DNA from: Archilochus colubris
Taxonomy: Eukaryota; Chordata; Aves; Apodiformes; Trochilidae
NCBI GenBank assembly: GCA_023079485.1
Contig: CM041115.1
Coordinates: 30,494,826 to 30,558,825 of the forward strand
Length of the DNA: 64,000 bases
Direction of reading: 5' to 3'
The notes under the pieces are model-generated. The model was not told the origin of the DNA and ran no database searches. It saw only the letters and a list, made by a program, of their open reading frames with translations. Position numbers and translations under genes: made by a program. Within the stretch, counting starts at the first letter, position 1. Each line of letters begins with the position of its first letter. Of this stretch, positions 1-12,585 are shown piece by piece.

Positions 1-165
1 CAATTTGAAAAATAACTCCTTTAAAAATAGGCCTTAATTAAAAACATAAATACACTACTTATACTGGAACCAAATGTTTTCCCATTCCCCTGCCTGTGCA
101 GTACTGCCTGTTCAGCACGCTGGGGCGTTAGCACTGCTCACAGCTTGAAGCAAGATGGAAATGGC

Positions 166-271
166 TTAAAAGACATCATCAGCTGCCTTTTTAACAATTT
201 CTATGGAGATGTGTGCTAAGCTTTGCTTTGCTGTAGTGCTGCTGGCTCTCAGGAACAGGGCTGCCTTCTGT
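166..271 (-). CDS. Terminal coding exon with stop codon
   Basis: Follows an acceptor with the tract CCTTTCTTCTGCTGCCAG. Enters in phase 2: the AG left by exon 4065-4127 plus the first A makes an Arg codon. Then come 34 codons and TAA at 166-168. The end of the protein reads KQSLAHISIEIVKKAADDVF, with an amphipathic look. The frame continues open upstream past the acceptor, so the exon start rests on the splice site and phase match. Bases 1-165 would be 3' UTR. No AATAAA is seen on this strand within the window, so the poly(A) site probably lies beyond base 1. Confidence 0.72.
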
Positions 272-3200
272 CTGGCAGCAGAAGAAAGGCCTCTGCTGCC
301 CCACAGGCCTCCCAGCACCCCCAGCACAGGGAGAGATGCTGGCATCCCAGCGGGGCTCTGAAGCAGAGGAGGTTGGATGCCAGCCCCACTGACAGTGGTT
401 CTTGCCCTGCACCTGGTGCCTTCACTGTCCCTGCTGGAGGGCTGGCAGCCTGCTCCCCCTGGGGCTTTGCTCCCACCCAACCTCCATCCCCACTCATCCC
501 TTTTCCCATCAGGCTGCTCTGGTGAGGATGGCTGCACAAGCTGTGCACGTGGACAGTGTGCTGGCAAACTGGGAGATCCTGTACCTCAGAAGGAGAGGAA
601 GGAATGCTAGGTCCTAGCTTCATGTCCAACCAATTTAAGCCTGCAGCCTCCACCAAGAAGTACTGCAGGCCTGGCTGGAGAATAGGCACAGATCCCAGCT
701 GACACTTTATTCAAAATGTATTAGCACAACTGCCTGTCCTGCTCATGTGCAACCACATCGATGTTCCTTCTGACACTGCACTGGAATGCCTACCTACAAT
801 AGCAGCTAAAATATCTCTGGTATCACTGCATGTTTTCTTTTTATATTAGCATTACTATTGATTAAAATACTTCTCATCACCAATGTCTCTCCAGGATGTC
901 TCCAGACTGAGTCTGCCTAGCATTTTTATCCATGCAGTGTTTGTATGTGTATTCAACATGAGCTATTTATACATGCACACAAAAGTGTCCTGGACTTATA
1001 AACCCAACCTTTGTAGTGAGAAATAGCACAAAGTCTGAGGCATATATCTGAGGCAGAAATGCAAGTCTGAAGAGTATGGGAATGAGCACGCCAATTTTCC
1101 GTTATCAATTATTACTAAATTACAAATCCTGTTCTGCAAAAGGATGGGTTCCTGCAATATCAAGACAACAGTAAGGTATCCCCTTTGCTTATTACCCTTT
1201 CTCCATCACTCTACTTCTACCTCCTCCCTCTTGTAACTAGAGGCAAAAAAGTACCTTCCTTTTTCTTTGGTCTCCCACAGTGACAGTGGTCCAAACACTT
1301 GTGATTTCCAAGCAAGAATATCATCACAGACACAATTCGGAGCTCCATATGAAATGAGACTCAAATTCCAGGCAATGAACAATGCAGTTGCCATTTTTTT
1401 TCCACAGCTTAGGTTACAGCCAGTCTACAGTGCCCATGGTCACATCCTTACAACTTTGCATAGTTTAAAACTTGTCTTCCAATTTTCAAAACAATCAGAT
1501 GCAAGATTTTAAAGCTAAAGACAAAGGCCTTTCACATCACTCTCTCTCTCACACATACCTTCCCTCATTCTTAAGTGAAATATATATTGAGTTTATAAAC
1601 TCAGAAGAAACACACTCATTCCTCTTTTTTTTCCTTGCTGCCAAAAATGCAGTGACTGTCACTGCGGAGGATGATGCTCACCCCATGAGGAACACAACAA
1701 AACTCCTCTCCAGGATACTGCAACCCAAAAAGCATTTAAATGGCACAGAGTTGAAAGGAGGAAAGCAGACTTTTACCCACACATTAATAAGTCAGTGGCC
1801 CAGCTGTGGGTACAGATCTGTGTGGCTAAGGTAATGATGTCAGAACTAGCTATCGTTAGTAGTTTTGAACTGTCCTGTGTCATGCACTATTTAGACTTCA
1901 CAAGTTTATGGAATAACTTACTTTTTCAAACTCTGTGGTGCTATCCAGGCATAACCTGCATCTGCAGTCAGCCTTCATACAGGAATAAGAAGTACTAGAT
2001 GAGTTGCTTGGATTTAGCCTCAGAATCAGTTTATTTTAAATAAAAAGTATCTTCAGATTTTTTTTCATAGTTAAAAACAAAACAAACAAACAAAAAAAAC
2101 ACCCCAAAAAGCCCCCACAAAGGAAAAAATGCACCACACATGCACAAAAACGCTCACAGGCCTAAGACAAAACAAAAAACCACCCGTAATGCTGACAGCT
2201 AGGAACTTTTGTTTGTATTTTTAAAACTACATTCTCCTTAACATCCTGATTGCTGTGTCATTGATGTCATATATATGCAAACAGGGTAAGCTTTTAAATA
2301 TCATGACAAGGCAGGTGGTTTGTATTATAGTTCTAGTTTTGTATTGCTCTACATACAAATACTCTATAAAATTTCATATAAAGCAATTGTATTCAATTCA
2401 GAACAGCTTTGGGACTGACTTCAGAAACCCAGAGGACTCCAACACTTCATTCATCTTTCCAGACAATATGACAGAAAAGCAGGAACAATCCCTTCCTCCA
2501 TTGATTCTTTGGATAAACAGCAAAAAACCCCAACCCAGTTCCATATTTGGTTCCCTCTTACCATCAGCTACCCCATTCTGCAAGTGCCACTAAGTTGCTG
2601 AGGTGCCTGATAAGGAGCAAACTAAGCCTCAAAACCAGTTAGAAAAATAAGGGGTGATAAGTAAACAGCAGTAGTATGACCAGTCAGGGACTTGGAAACT
2701 CCTATTAATGGCACCCAGCAATGAGTGAGATCACTTGGAACAAACTTGTTGCTGTTGGCTCCTGGATGATGAGGAACTGGGAGTGCTGACTGGTGCAAAG
2801 CTATTTCCAGTGCTCCATAAATCTCACACTCTGATCATGGCCTTATAAAGCTAATGCTGATGGAGGTATTTTCTGTTCTTCTGAAGTGGCTAGAAAAGCC
2901 CCCATACTTCACTTGCAGCAATAAAATAAACCCAAATTATAGCTACTTGAGATTCTCCTTCAGTCAGTCTCAGAACTTCATCTCAAAACATCCACTCAAG
3001 TTACAAAACCCACATGAGCAAGAGTCAGTACCAGGGGACAACTCCCACTGCTCTTACTGGAACTGTTTTTCAGTCATCCTGTTCCAGTTTTCTTCGCCTC
3101 ACTCTGAATTTTGGGCCTCATATTTGGGAAGCAAGTACCATATTCCTAGAGGCTACACTTTTTAATTTCACTGAGGAAAAGTCCAACTCCAGCAAGTGCA

Positions 3201-4064
3201 CGTTTGTGAAACCCATAGTGGTAACACCAGTACCATCTGGAGCAAAGCACCCACAAACTGCATTTAGATGCAATACAAGTAAGAATATGGAGCAAGCTGC
3301 AAACACAGAACATACCAAGATCTCAGAGGACCTTTTGACAAATGGCTGCTGTTCCAGTCAATGGGTTTCCTTTGTAGGAGTTAGGAATAGTCTACTATAC
3401 TCTGGAATGAGCCCCTTTACTAGTGAAAGTGGGAAATATTTTATATGACAGTGATACACTTCTTGCTATTATTTGCCAGGGGAAGTGTAAGAAAAGCACA
3501 AGGAAAATAAAATGAGTATTTCTGTGAGGATGATTGTGAAAAGCATCACCCTAAGAACAGTACAGAGATTTCACTTCATAAAAACTTGGTTTTCTTCTCT
3601 CTTCTTTCTTTTCCATTTGATGAATCAATCACTCCAGTAATAGCTAGGTATACAAGCCTCAAATCTGATTTATTCCAGAAACAAGTTTGGCATGCAGGCT
3701 GACTGTTTTATAGAGCTTTTTCCAAGCTCTTCATTCCTAAACACTAAATTGCTAATTGTAATTCAATTACAAATAAAAGATCTTTTCAAGGTAATCTTAC
3801 CTATGCTCCAATGCCAAATTAATTCTCTGAATATAATTTTAAGAAAGGAAACGTCAAGTGAAATTTATTTTGCATCCATGAAAAATTTTCACAGCTGCTT
3901 TTTAAGTCCTGCACAACATACTCTCATACACGAAATAAGCCATTTCCTCCTGACTTAAGTTTAAATTGGATAGTAATCTGCATGTTTAAATATGGAATAA
4001 GTACCTAAACTGTTTTTACTTTTGGAGAAACAAAGAAGTCTTGTAATCACTTATTTTATCTTAC
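272..4064 (-). other. Intron before the terminal exon
   Basis: No further coding exon was found here. The first 400 bases (about 240-620) are GC-richer than the rest and open in several frames, but show no paired splice sites and no codon bias that convinces me. There are A-rich patches near 2075-2110. Otherwise it is single-copy AT-rich sequence. Confidence 0.5.
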
Positions 4065-4127
4065 CTTACAGGACAGTAATATCTTGTAACATGGTCATTC
4101 ATTAGGCTGTTACCTTGTTCATCTGAT
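4065..4127 (-). CDS. Coding exon, penultimate
   Basis: Donor TAAG/GTAAGATA is strong. The acceptor ends in CTGATTCAG. Only one frame fits: phase 2 in, phase 2 out, 20 whole codons including SLMNDHVTRYYCPV. The outgoing AG joins the first A of 166-271 to give Arg, continuing into QKAALFLRA. Alternative AGs inside the segment would shorten it without changing frame. Confidence 0.65.
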
Positions 4128-7086
4128 CTGAATCAGTGGCTCACACCAACAATGACACAGGTTTAGGAAAACAAGATTGTGTATCTCCTTGTTCAGTTGC
4201 AATGCCAGTATCTGATACATCACTATCTTTTGGTACATAGTCTAGTGAAGGAGGACTGGCAAGCCTGTGGAGGAGGTGTCTGTAGTACAATGCTAATTGC
4301 ATTCAAAAGCAGGAGGCTGGTCCTGACCCCCTGTCCCCCGGGAGTACGAGCTGACGTACTTGAGGATGTGCTGAAAGGAAAGCTCACCAAGTGCCTTGCC
4401 TGCCTGTGAACATGGACTGACTTCTCCCAAGCAGTTACCTTGTCCCACCCCATTTTACAGTGTACTCTGCAGAGCTCTATTCCCTAAGGGTGCCTTCCAA
4501 ATGCTCAGCCACAAGCAGCAGGACAGCCGTGCAAGAACATGCTCAGCTCAATGCAGTCACCATCAGAGGAGAAGCAGCAAGACAGATAATTGCATTGTAA
4601 TTCGTTTGCACGTCCATGTCTACTGTTTTTTCCCAGGCTAGGAAAGATCAGTGAATCAGTTATTTCATCCTAAATGAGATTTTCACCACTTTTAGGAAGC
4701 TGAGCACCTTATATGGTTTGCATTAGCGTGGCTGGATTTTTGTCAGTGAAATAAGATTCCACCACTTTATAGCTTCAGTGTAGCAGGCAGACCTCATGCA
4801 CAATGAAGCAGTTGTGTGAGAGTGGCTTTATGCCACCCACGTGACAGACGATATTGTGATCTTAATTCTTTTTATGCACATTTTCTGCAGAAACAGTTAT
4901 AGGCTCTCCTCTCTCCCCAAAATATACCATATTATGATTCTGAATACAGAGAAAGCATTATGTAAGCAAAGAACATTCCAGCCAACTTGCTAAGACAAGG
5001 AAAAATAACAAGGCAACTTTCCATATGCTGTACAGGCAAGAGATCTTAAAAAAAGCGCTGCCTGTAATAGGAAAGAAACAAAAGCTAACTGTATGAGAAG
5101 TCTGGAGAAATACACCACAAATCTTTCTGCTCAATCCAAATTTTGTATATTTTTTTCACCAGGTCTTAAATGATTCAGCAACAAGTAAAACAAACTTGCA
5201 AAACCAGAAACCTTTCATGTAGGCCAACTCTCCACACTCTGTCAGATGCTAGATATTGAATAAATCAAATATCTGCATAAAATGGCCACCTCAGAAAGAA
5301 AGAAGCAAAGCAAAACCAGGCACAGACCCACTTTTAACTCTATGATTCTACTGCACTGTCTGATGGCAACTGTAGCTGCTTTATAACATATTCCACTTCT
5401 CAGTCAGCTGAAATTCCAGCTGGACTTTGCCATCTTCAGACTGCAGCCAGGAACTATGTTGTGTTGCTAAGGAAATCCAATGAAGGACACAGCTTGAGCT
5501 CTTAATCAACATCTAAATTCCAGGCAAAGGCTGACTCATGCACGCTCCTCTTCTGGCTGCTACAAAGCAATCAAAACAAGGCAGATAAACTGCTGCAAAC
5601 TCTCTTCTCCTTTCTGAAGTAAGGTGTGCCCTTACATTGTTAAGACTGGGTATGCATGGGGTAACAAGTGGTCAGGAGTACCAAATCATGGTATTGGCAG
5701 CCTTCACAGAGGACAGAACTGCACGTGGCCGTGGGCAGGCATTGTCAGGTTCATCCTGTTTTACAACAAATGCACTGAACTTTACAGTCAAGATAAAGAT
5801 GCTTCAGAAACAGATTAAAAAGCTTCAAGAATCAAGAACCAGGATTTCTCACGCTGCACTTCTCATGCTGCAAATTGTAGAACAATGTGACTGCCAACAC
5901 AGAGCTCTCTTGAAGCATTTGTGAAACTCAGGATACAGAGCCATCTTACACAGGCTTCTGAGTGAATGAACTCTGAAGTAACTCAAAGAAAAAACAAGCC
6001 TGATGCACAGGTATCCCACGCCCAGTCAACCAGGCTCAAAAAACCTTGGCCAATGTTTCCACAATACTTTTGCATTGTTGGCTTTGGTGTGGTGCTTCAG
6101 TGCCAGAATGCTACTGGACTCAAGTATTCATACAGAACATTCAGGTCCTTTAAAAATTAGCAGACAGTAGAGTAGTTCTGTACTGAGTGTACCCCAATAG
6201 TAAAATGCACCAGACATGGTGCATGGTACATGCCTGGTCTGTCTCTTTTACTCCCTCCAACACATTTACCTGATGAGGTGAGATTATTGAAATCCCTTTT
6301 TTTTTTCCATATAAGTATTACCAAGCATGGAAAAATCTTGCTCTCACAACAGTACACAGCAGCACATAGACGTGTTACTCTTTACGCTCCCTCTGATGTT
6401 GTAGGGAGGCCTACAAGTGGGCAACTACAGTAGGTATAGGGAAAGCCTTCCAAGTCCTAAGTGCAGACAACATTTTAGTGTACAATTTTTAAGACCATGC
6501 TTTGCTGAAAATGCAAAAATCTCATACTTCTTTGTGTACCACTTTCACATAGTACTGGCCATACATTGCTAATGGCCACCAGAAGACTGCTGTAAATTTA
6601 GATACCATTTGTCATAAATAACAAAGAAAAGAACTTCTTGTTTCTCAGCTTTCTGCTGCTCAATGAAACACAGCTGACACCACTTCCAAAAACTCCTGAA
6701 TAAAAGCTTTGATGTGGACAGTTTTCTTTTCTTACTGGCCTGCCTGCAATATTTTATGCCTGTATTTTTAATGATCCATTTCTGATGCTTAGTTACTGAG
6801 AACATTTGAACTCCACGATCACAACAGGAATACTGTAAGTTATTAATGTCTTCACAAATTAAATCTAGACAAGAGCAGCTCATCTATCATCAGGCTTATC
6901 AGGCTTGGGCTGTGGTTCTGTGTCCCTTGGTCACAACAAAAATCCACTATGCACATACTAGAGAAAAAGGCACGGGAATTCCTTCCCATAGGCCTTTGAA
7001 GGCACATAACCTAAAATTCCCTTTAAAGAGCTGTAGGTGTCTGGCATCTGATGACTGGTAAAATGCTAATGTTATCTTTGCTGTAC
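4128..7086 (-). other. Intron, no exon seen
   Basis: The plus-strand open frame ending near 5924 (KMLQKQIKKLQE) and the minus-strand frame at 6569-6883 lack usable splice sites in register with the neighbouring exons. I see nothing else definite. Confidence 0.45.
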
Positions 7087-7117
7087 TTCTCAATGTCTGC
7101 AAAGTCTTTGGTTTCAC
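7087..7117 (-). CDS. Candidate 31-base coding exon
   Basis: The acceptor is strong (CCCATTTTATTTTACAAG). In the frame entered at phase 1 the sequence reads ETKDFADIEKYSKDN and stays open for about 30 codons. To meet the phase-2 entry of 4065-4127 I end it at GAGAA/GTACAG, a weak donor. The exon start is well supported but its end is not. A longer exon with another donor, or one more exon in between, is possible. Confidence 0.38.
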
Positions 7118-7169
7118 CTTGTAAAATAAAATGGGGATTATGCTCCTTTCACTGAGGTTATAATTTTGC

Positions 7170-7186
7170 TTTTTTTTTTTTTTTTT
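7170..7186. repeat. Poly(T) tract, 17 bases
   Basis: Uninterrupted T run on the plus strand just upstream (minus-strand sense) of the candidate exon 7087-7117. It reads as an A run in the transcript, so it is not the pyrimidine tract of that acceptor. Confidence 0.9.
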
Positions 7187-7469
7187 AAAGAAAAAATTCT
7201 CACAGATCACTTCTGTGCTTTTATAGGATACCACAAGAAGGAAATAAAGTATGGAAGTGGAGACTAAGGAAAAACCTGAGAAACCAGAGCTCATGGCCTG
7301 TTGCTTATAGTTCATATGCATAAACTAGCTATCTCAAAGCTATTGCTTTGATCTATCTCCCTATTAATTCGTCTTCCCATTAAAGAACTACTTAAATTTC
7401 ACTGGTATTCAGATGCGATTAAAATATATTCTAATACCTATAAATAGAAATGTTGGTTTGAGTACTTAC

Positions 7470-7494
7470 TAAAACAAATCTGGCTTCTGGGATC
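7470..7494 (-). CDS. 25-base coding microexon
   Basis: Both splice sites are strong: the acceptor tract is CTTTTTACTCTTTCATTGATTCAG and the donor TTTTA/GTAAGTACTC. Entering at phase 0 from 8079-8132 gives DPRSQICF and leaves at phase 1, matching 7087-7117. The other two frames are also open because the exon is so short. The call therefore depends on the splice sites and phase. Confidence 0.5.
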
Positions 7495-8078
7495 CTGAAT
7501 CAATGAAAGAGTAAAAAGGTGCAGTAAACAGCAATGGTCAAAATGATGCCCATTTTTTCCCTGAGGAATGGCTAGGCCTGTGTTTTATTGATTTTTAACC
7601 AATTAATTTTTGGATTCCAATGTGTTTATAAAAGTCCATCGAGTAACTTCAGCATAAGAGTAATAAGAAAGATTTTGTTCTTGCCTTCGATTTTATTTAT
7701 TGCCATAAAGTTCCAATTATAACAGGGTAAGTCATGCACACCGACTTTCTGCCGCCTTCACAGTAGTTTTTAATTAAAAAAAAAGAGTCAAATGTCATGT
7801 TATGTTTACTGTGCTCCTCCACTGCAAGTTAGTTTGATCATATGCTACTCCATAGCTAACCCTTGCTTATATATAAATCTACACGTTCATTATTTTCATG
7901 GCTGGCTCCATCTTCTTATTCTCCTCCTGAATACTGCACCCTCTAGGCAAAGACTCATTGCAATGGTGCTTTCAGCCACAAGTTCTGCTCTGCCTTATTT
8001 GTCACAACTTTCCCATCTTGAGAAATCCACGGGATGCTACAAAATACGCAGTGATGCTGTGTGGTAATAAGGATTTAC

Positions 8079-8132
8079 TGGTTTGCTCCCCAGAGACATT
8101 AAGCTCTTCAGAGCTGGGATGCTCATATGTGC
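8079..8132 (-). CDS. 54-base coding exon
   Basis: The acceptor GTAGTTTCCCCATCACAG is strong and the donor ACCA/GTAAATCC fair. At phase 0 in and out it reads AHMSIPALKSLMSLGSKP, consistent with exon 8483-8599 leaving at phase 0. A second frame (TYEHPSSEELNVSGEQT) is open but does not match the neighbouring phase. Confidence 0.62.
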
Positions 8133-8482
8133 CTGTGATGGGGAAACTACATTTACAATATGACATAAAAGTGTTTTCCTCCGGGACTGCTAATATCCCT
8201 GGCACTTACTAGAAGGAACTGTAAAGAACTGATTCCCCCTTAACCTCATGTCCAAAACCAGAACATGCTATACTCTCTGGAAAGCAGACTTCTAAATCCT
8301 GAGTGAGACTTCAGAGCAGCCACAGAGGAACAATATGGGCTGACCACAGGGAAGAATAATTTTAGACAGACAATATAACAAACATGCATGCATCTGGGGA
8401 CAATACACATAACAAAAATGAACTGGGCTCTAATAGACTATCACAATGACACAGTGTGAAATTATTAGTTGAAGATAATTAC

Positions 8483-8599
8483 CTCAGCATCCTGCTTCTG
8501 GATCTGGTATGTTTTCTTTAAGCACTGCAGTATTCTGGGACACAACGTCTTCTCCTCCAAGAGAGACTCCAGAAGTAAGACTAGCTGGTCAGGGAGAAG
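8483..8599 (-). CDS. 117-base coding exon, leucine-rich helical segment
   Basis: One of the clearest exons. The acceptor tract is TTTATTTTCCTTTTAG and the donor GCTGAG/GTAATT. It holds exactly 39 codons, phase 0 to 0. It starts LLPDQLVLLLESLLEEK and ends LKKTYQIQKQDAE, two probable amphipathic helices with a positively charged linker. This pattern is seen in helical-repeat proteins, but I cannot assign the family. Confidence 0.9.
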
Positions 8600-9187
8600 C
8601 TAAAAGGAAAATAAACTCCACATATGAATAAGATCTCTACTGAGTGAGCACTTAAATAGAAACAAATGAGAGAGCAAGACTGTGATCATCTGTGTACTTC
8701 CAGCATGTGCTTGAAATACAACAAAACTTCTACCTAGTTCTGAAAAATATGAGGGTTTACATGTATGTGTTCTGAAATACTCTTTGTGCAGCTCAGTTAA
8801 GACTTATTTTCCATGTTTTTCATTACTACAGTTAGATTAGATCTAAACCATGCTTATCTTATTGAAATATAACCACAGCTTATTAAGCAAGATTTTTATG
8901 GCATATATATACTAAGTAATTCAATTTTCTTTAGTCTTGGAAGGAATAAAACCATAATAATTTACAGTGTATAGCTTCAAGAATCATCCAGACATCAGAA
9001 CGTACAATTTTTAGGAGTAGCATTTTTATCTGTTATGTGAGCAATTCTATGATATTCTTACAGTGAGCAAAGAAACAACACAAATAAGTGACCAAGAAAT
9101 CTGATGTAGCAGTGCTTAAGTGCTCTGTTTAATAGGCTTATGAGATGAACAAATAATTAACTCAAATGGAGCTCAGAGATAAATTAC

Positions 9188-9272
9188 TTCAACTGCCAGG
9201 AAACATCTATTGGAAATTGAGGCTTCAGGGTGACCAGTCAGAAGTTTCTCATATGTCCCAAAGATTTCTCCA
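9188..9272 (-). CDS. 85-base coding exon
   Basis: The donor is GTTGAA/GTAATT. The acceptor is TATGAGTAG, preceded by CCTCTTTTGGTGTCCC. It enters at phase 2 and leaves at phase 0, reading GEIFGTYEKLLTGHPEA and ending CFLAVE, which leads straight into LLPDQLV of the next exon. An in-frame stop lies just upstream of the acceptor, so the exon cannot extend. Confidence 0.8.
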
Positions 9273-9530
9273 CTACTCATAATTGTGGGACACCAAAAGA
9301 GGTAGAAGGAAGGGAGGCAAAAAGTGAATTTAAGCTTTTCAACACAAAAAGAAACGATCACTGCTCACTCACATCTGCTGCTCTCCAGTCAGAACAATGA
9401 AAATAAAAATATCCTGTTACTTTAACACAACTTCCAGCTTTTATCACATTTGGCGATGCTGCCCATGTGCTCCTCTGCTGTATCAAAGTGCTGAGCAGGT
9501 AGGAAATGAAGTTAGCTCTTCCAAAAATAC

Positions 9531-9631
9531 ATCCCACAGCAGGGATGTTTATGTGAACTGAACAAATCTGGACCCCTGATCTTGGACAGCAAGTCCATGA
9601 AGTTATCAAGGATCTTCTGATAAGTCTTGAT
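9531..9631 (-). CDS. 101-base coding exon
   Basis: The acceptor ATATTTTACAG gives phase 0 entry. The sequence reads IKTYQKILDNFMDLLSKI, a helical segment, and ends in HPCCG. The donor GGGAT/GTATTT is moderate but leaves at phase 2, which the next exon (9188-9272) needs; AT plus T makes Ile. A stop follows a few codons later if the frame is read on. Confidence 0.72.
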
Positions 9632-10039
9632 CTGTAAAATATCATGGTTAATAACCAACTAACTATGAAAAAAGGAAGTTTTTTTCCTGTTTCAGTATGA
9701 CATTATTGAGCATCATTACCTGAATCAGAATAAAGAAGAAACAGTTATCTCCAGGATTTTAATGCTTTGGTTCCCTTGCATTTTTATTTCCTTCCATTTC
9801 TTCATTATGGAAGTTTTACTCCTGGAGACTGAAAAAGCCTCACATCTTACTATCTATTAATGAACATTTTCTAAGCAATAACAAGGCCTGCCAGCAAAAC
9901 TGATTTGTCAAAAATAGTCAAGCATTTAAAAATATTGAGTAAGTCAATTTCAGGACAGCTACTAAAATGCCAGCTTGAATGTTTATTGCACAATCCAACA
10001 TCAGCTGCCTGGAGGATGGTGAGACACACTAAAACTACA

Positions 10040-10573
10040 ATAGACAGCCAGTTGAAGGAGGTGATTCTCCCCCTCTTCTCTTGTGAGACCCCACCTGGAG
10101 TACTGTGTCCAGTTTTAGAGTCCCCAACATAAGAAGGACATAGAGATTCTGGAACATGTCCAGAGGAGACCTACAAAAATGATCAGAGGGTTGGAACAAC
10201 TGTGAAGCCAGGCTGAGGAAGTTGGGGTTGTTCAGCCTGGAGAAGGCTCTGAGGTGACTTTATAGCAACCTTCCAATGTCTGAAGGGGCCTGTAAGAAAG
10301 CTGGGGTAGGGCTCTTTACACAGGTGTGTAGTGAGAGGACAAGGGGAAATGGTTTAAGACTTGAAGAGGGAGATTCTGGTTAGGCATTAGGAAGCAATTC
10401 TTTAATTTGAGGGTGGTGAGATGCTGGCACAGGTTGCCCAAGGAAGTTGCGGCTGGGTTGGATGGGCCTTGAGCAACCTGATTTGTGGAAGGTGTCCCTG
10501 CCCATGGGGGGTTCAAACCTGCAGATGATCTTTAAGGTCCCTTCCAACTCAAACCATTCTGTGATTCTATGAC
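10040..10573 (+). mobile_element. CR1 LINE fragment, copy 1 (3' end)
   Basis: Carries the avian CR1 3' segment in order: GTGATTCTCCCCCTCT, then GAGACCCCACCTGGAGTACTG, a stretch like the CR1 pol end (GTTGGGGTTGTTCAGCCTGGAG), GGGTGGTGAGATGCTGGCAC, and the 3' end GTGATTCTATGAC. It is 5' truncated as usual for CR1, and heavily mutated, with no reading frame left. It lies in the intron between exons 9531-9631 and 12235-12277, antisense to the host gene. Confidence 0.95.
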
Positions 10574-12234
10574 AGAATGAAACAGAGTATGCCTACAGGA
10601 AGGGCCTCTGCTTGGAGACTGAATTAATTCTGAACACTTACAAAATCTGAAATATTGCAGAACAACACACAGAGCTAGTTAACTAGTGAATCAGAAAGCA
10701 TTTTCTGCTAAATATAAAGATAGCAGAACAATACTTAATTTGTAGAAACTGTAGAACAGTTGCATGAATATGTGAGTTCAGAACATCAGAGCTAATATTT
10801 TATAAGATACCTCCAGCATAGTTGCTATAGATTCACCCACAGAAAACTATTGTTAAAGATAACATTACAGAATCTCACTGAAACCAACAAGAGTACACCA
10901 GCAGAAATAATAGCTATGTCCTTAATTTACCTCAGTCTAGCATTGCATTATGGGTGAAGAGTTTTTGGAATTACAGATTAAACTCTTACTGGTTTATGTT
11001 TGAGAAAGCAGAGAAAAAAAAAATAAAGAAATCTGAGACCATGGCTTTGTTGTTTTCCCATCTTCCAGCTGCCTGAAATGAGACTTTGCATACCAGTTTC
11101 CAGCTCAGGGATTTAATTCAAGCCCAGAGCAAACGGTGGCTGAGAGAGTGAGGGCACCAGCAGAAGAAATTCTGACGGACCTGGTACCGAAGCAGTACAG
11201 TGGGTGCAGGTATTACATGTTGTTCTCCCACTACTTTTGAAACAAAATAAAAGAAGGCACTCCCTTTTCTTACCTTTTCCTTTTCATAAAAGAGGCTCTG
11301 CCTAAGAGAGAAAAACTATCCTAAGCAAAGAGGAAGACGAGCTGTCTGCAGTTTCATGACAGAGACTGCTACATAACTCTTCTGAGGGATTTAGAAATCT
11401 TTTCTCCCAATACAGCAATATGAATAACGCTAGCTCCAAAGCAACCTTTTAACTGTTATAAACAAAATTCATAAAATTGCACTCTAATTTTCAGTCAAAA
11501 AACCCACACTCCATTGTTTTTCATTTTCTCTACTACTGTTTGTCTCACCCACCTGCTACTTCTCATCTTTCACACCATGAGAATTGTTTGGGGTACACAC
11601 TGTCAATTTTCCATTTGTTTGCCTTATGCTTAATATAAACAGGCCCCTGCTTTTAAGTGCTAACAAAACACAAATGCTGGAGAAAACAGAAATTAAAATT
11701 CTTTTTTGGCATTATGGAAGCATTTTCCTTTGCAGCAACTCATATTTTGCGAGTATCCAGTGAATATCTAGCATCTATGTATATGCAATTATTAAAGTAC
11801 ATTACTTCAATCAGGAACTGTGATGAGTACAAAGAAATAGTTTTCATTATGACAATGATTGCTACAAGAGCATGTATTTATATTGTCAAGTAGATAGCTC
11901 CCAACCTGGGCTTCCTGCATGGAAATTATACTACTTTTCCCAGGCTTCCTCCTCCCCCACTGGCAAGTACTGACACTAAAAAGAGGGAACAAATTAATAT
12001 GTTGCAATCAAGCACACACAGAGGTTTTCTGTCATGTCCCATGTAATTAACCATCATTCCCACTATAAAGCTGTATCCCAGCACTGCATATTTCATCTTG
12101 CCTGTAAAACCTCTCCTAAAAGTCTTCAGCCTTTTGAAAAAGTTCACTCTGTCCTGCCATTAAACAGTCATTTGCCCTCCGATTCCTGTCCGTAACCTAA
12201 AGTCAAGGTCTTAGTCTTAGTATTAAGTTTTTAC

Positions 12235-12277
12235 CTTTAAAACAAACTGCAAATTATAGGGAGTATCAAAACCAGGT
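12235..12277 (-). CDS. 43-base coding microexon
   Basis: The acceptor CCTTACTTTTTCAAATACAG is strong and the donor TTAAAG/GTAAAAAC good. It enters at phase 2 and leaves at phase 0, reading PGFDTPYNLQFVLK. The AG of 12536-12585 plus A gives Arg at the junction. Its phase 0 exit agrees with IKTYQK of the next exon. Confidence 0.78.
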
Positions 12278-12535
12278 CTGTATTTGAAAAAGTAAGGCCA
12301 TACTAAAACTGTAACTCAGGCTATTACAGAAGCAGCTTACGAGAGCTGAGATTTAACATATACTAAATATCTGGAAAATAAGAAGAAGCCTTCTTTTTAC
12401 TTTATTCATATCAGTACACAAGACACTTAAACCATTACACTTTGTTACAAGAATATTTCAAGATAGTAAGCTTGAAAAGGTTTCTACGAAGAATCTTGGA
12501 GCAAACCCATGAGTTTTCTGAAACTTACTCCTAAC

Positions 12536-12585
12536 CTGTAAAAAGCACAAATAGCTCTTGCCTCCTCAAAGATCTGGTATGGCAG
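12536..12585 (-). CDS. 50-base coding exon
   Basis: The donor TTTACAG/GTTAGG is fair. The acceptor is either CTGTAG (used here) or the in-frame CATACCAG 12 bases further in. Phase 0 to 2, reading LPYQIFEEARAICAFY. A stop precedes the first acceptor in this frame. The phase matches exon 17915-17949 upstream and 12235-12277 downstream. Confidence 0.68.

Noticed and set aside
8212..8280. Minus-strand segment ending at TTCTA/GTAAGTGCC, reading GHEVKGESVLYSSF
   Set aside because: Good splice sites, but its phases (1 to 2) do not fit between 8483-8599 and 8079-8132, and its exit TA would make a stop with exon 4065-4127.
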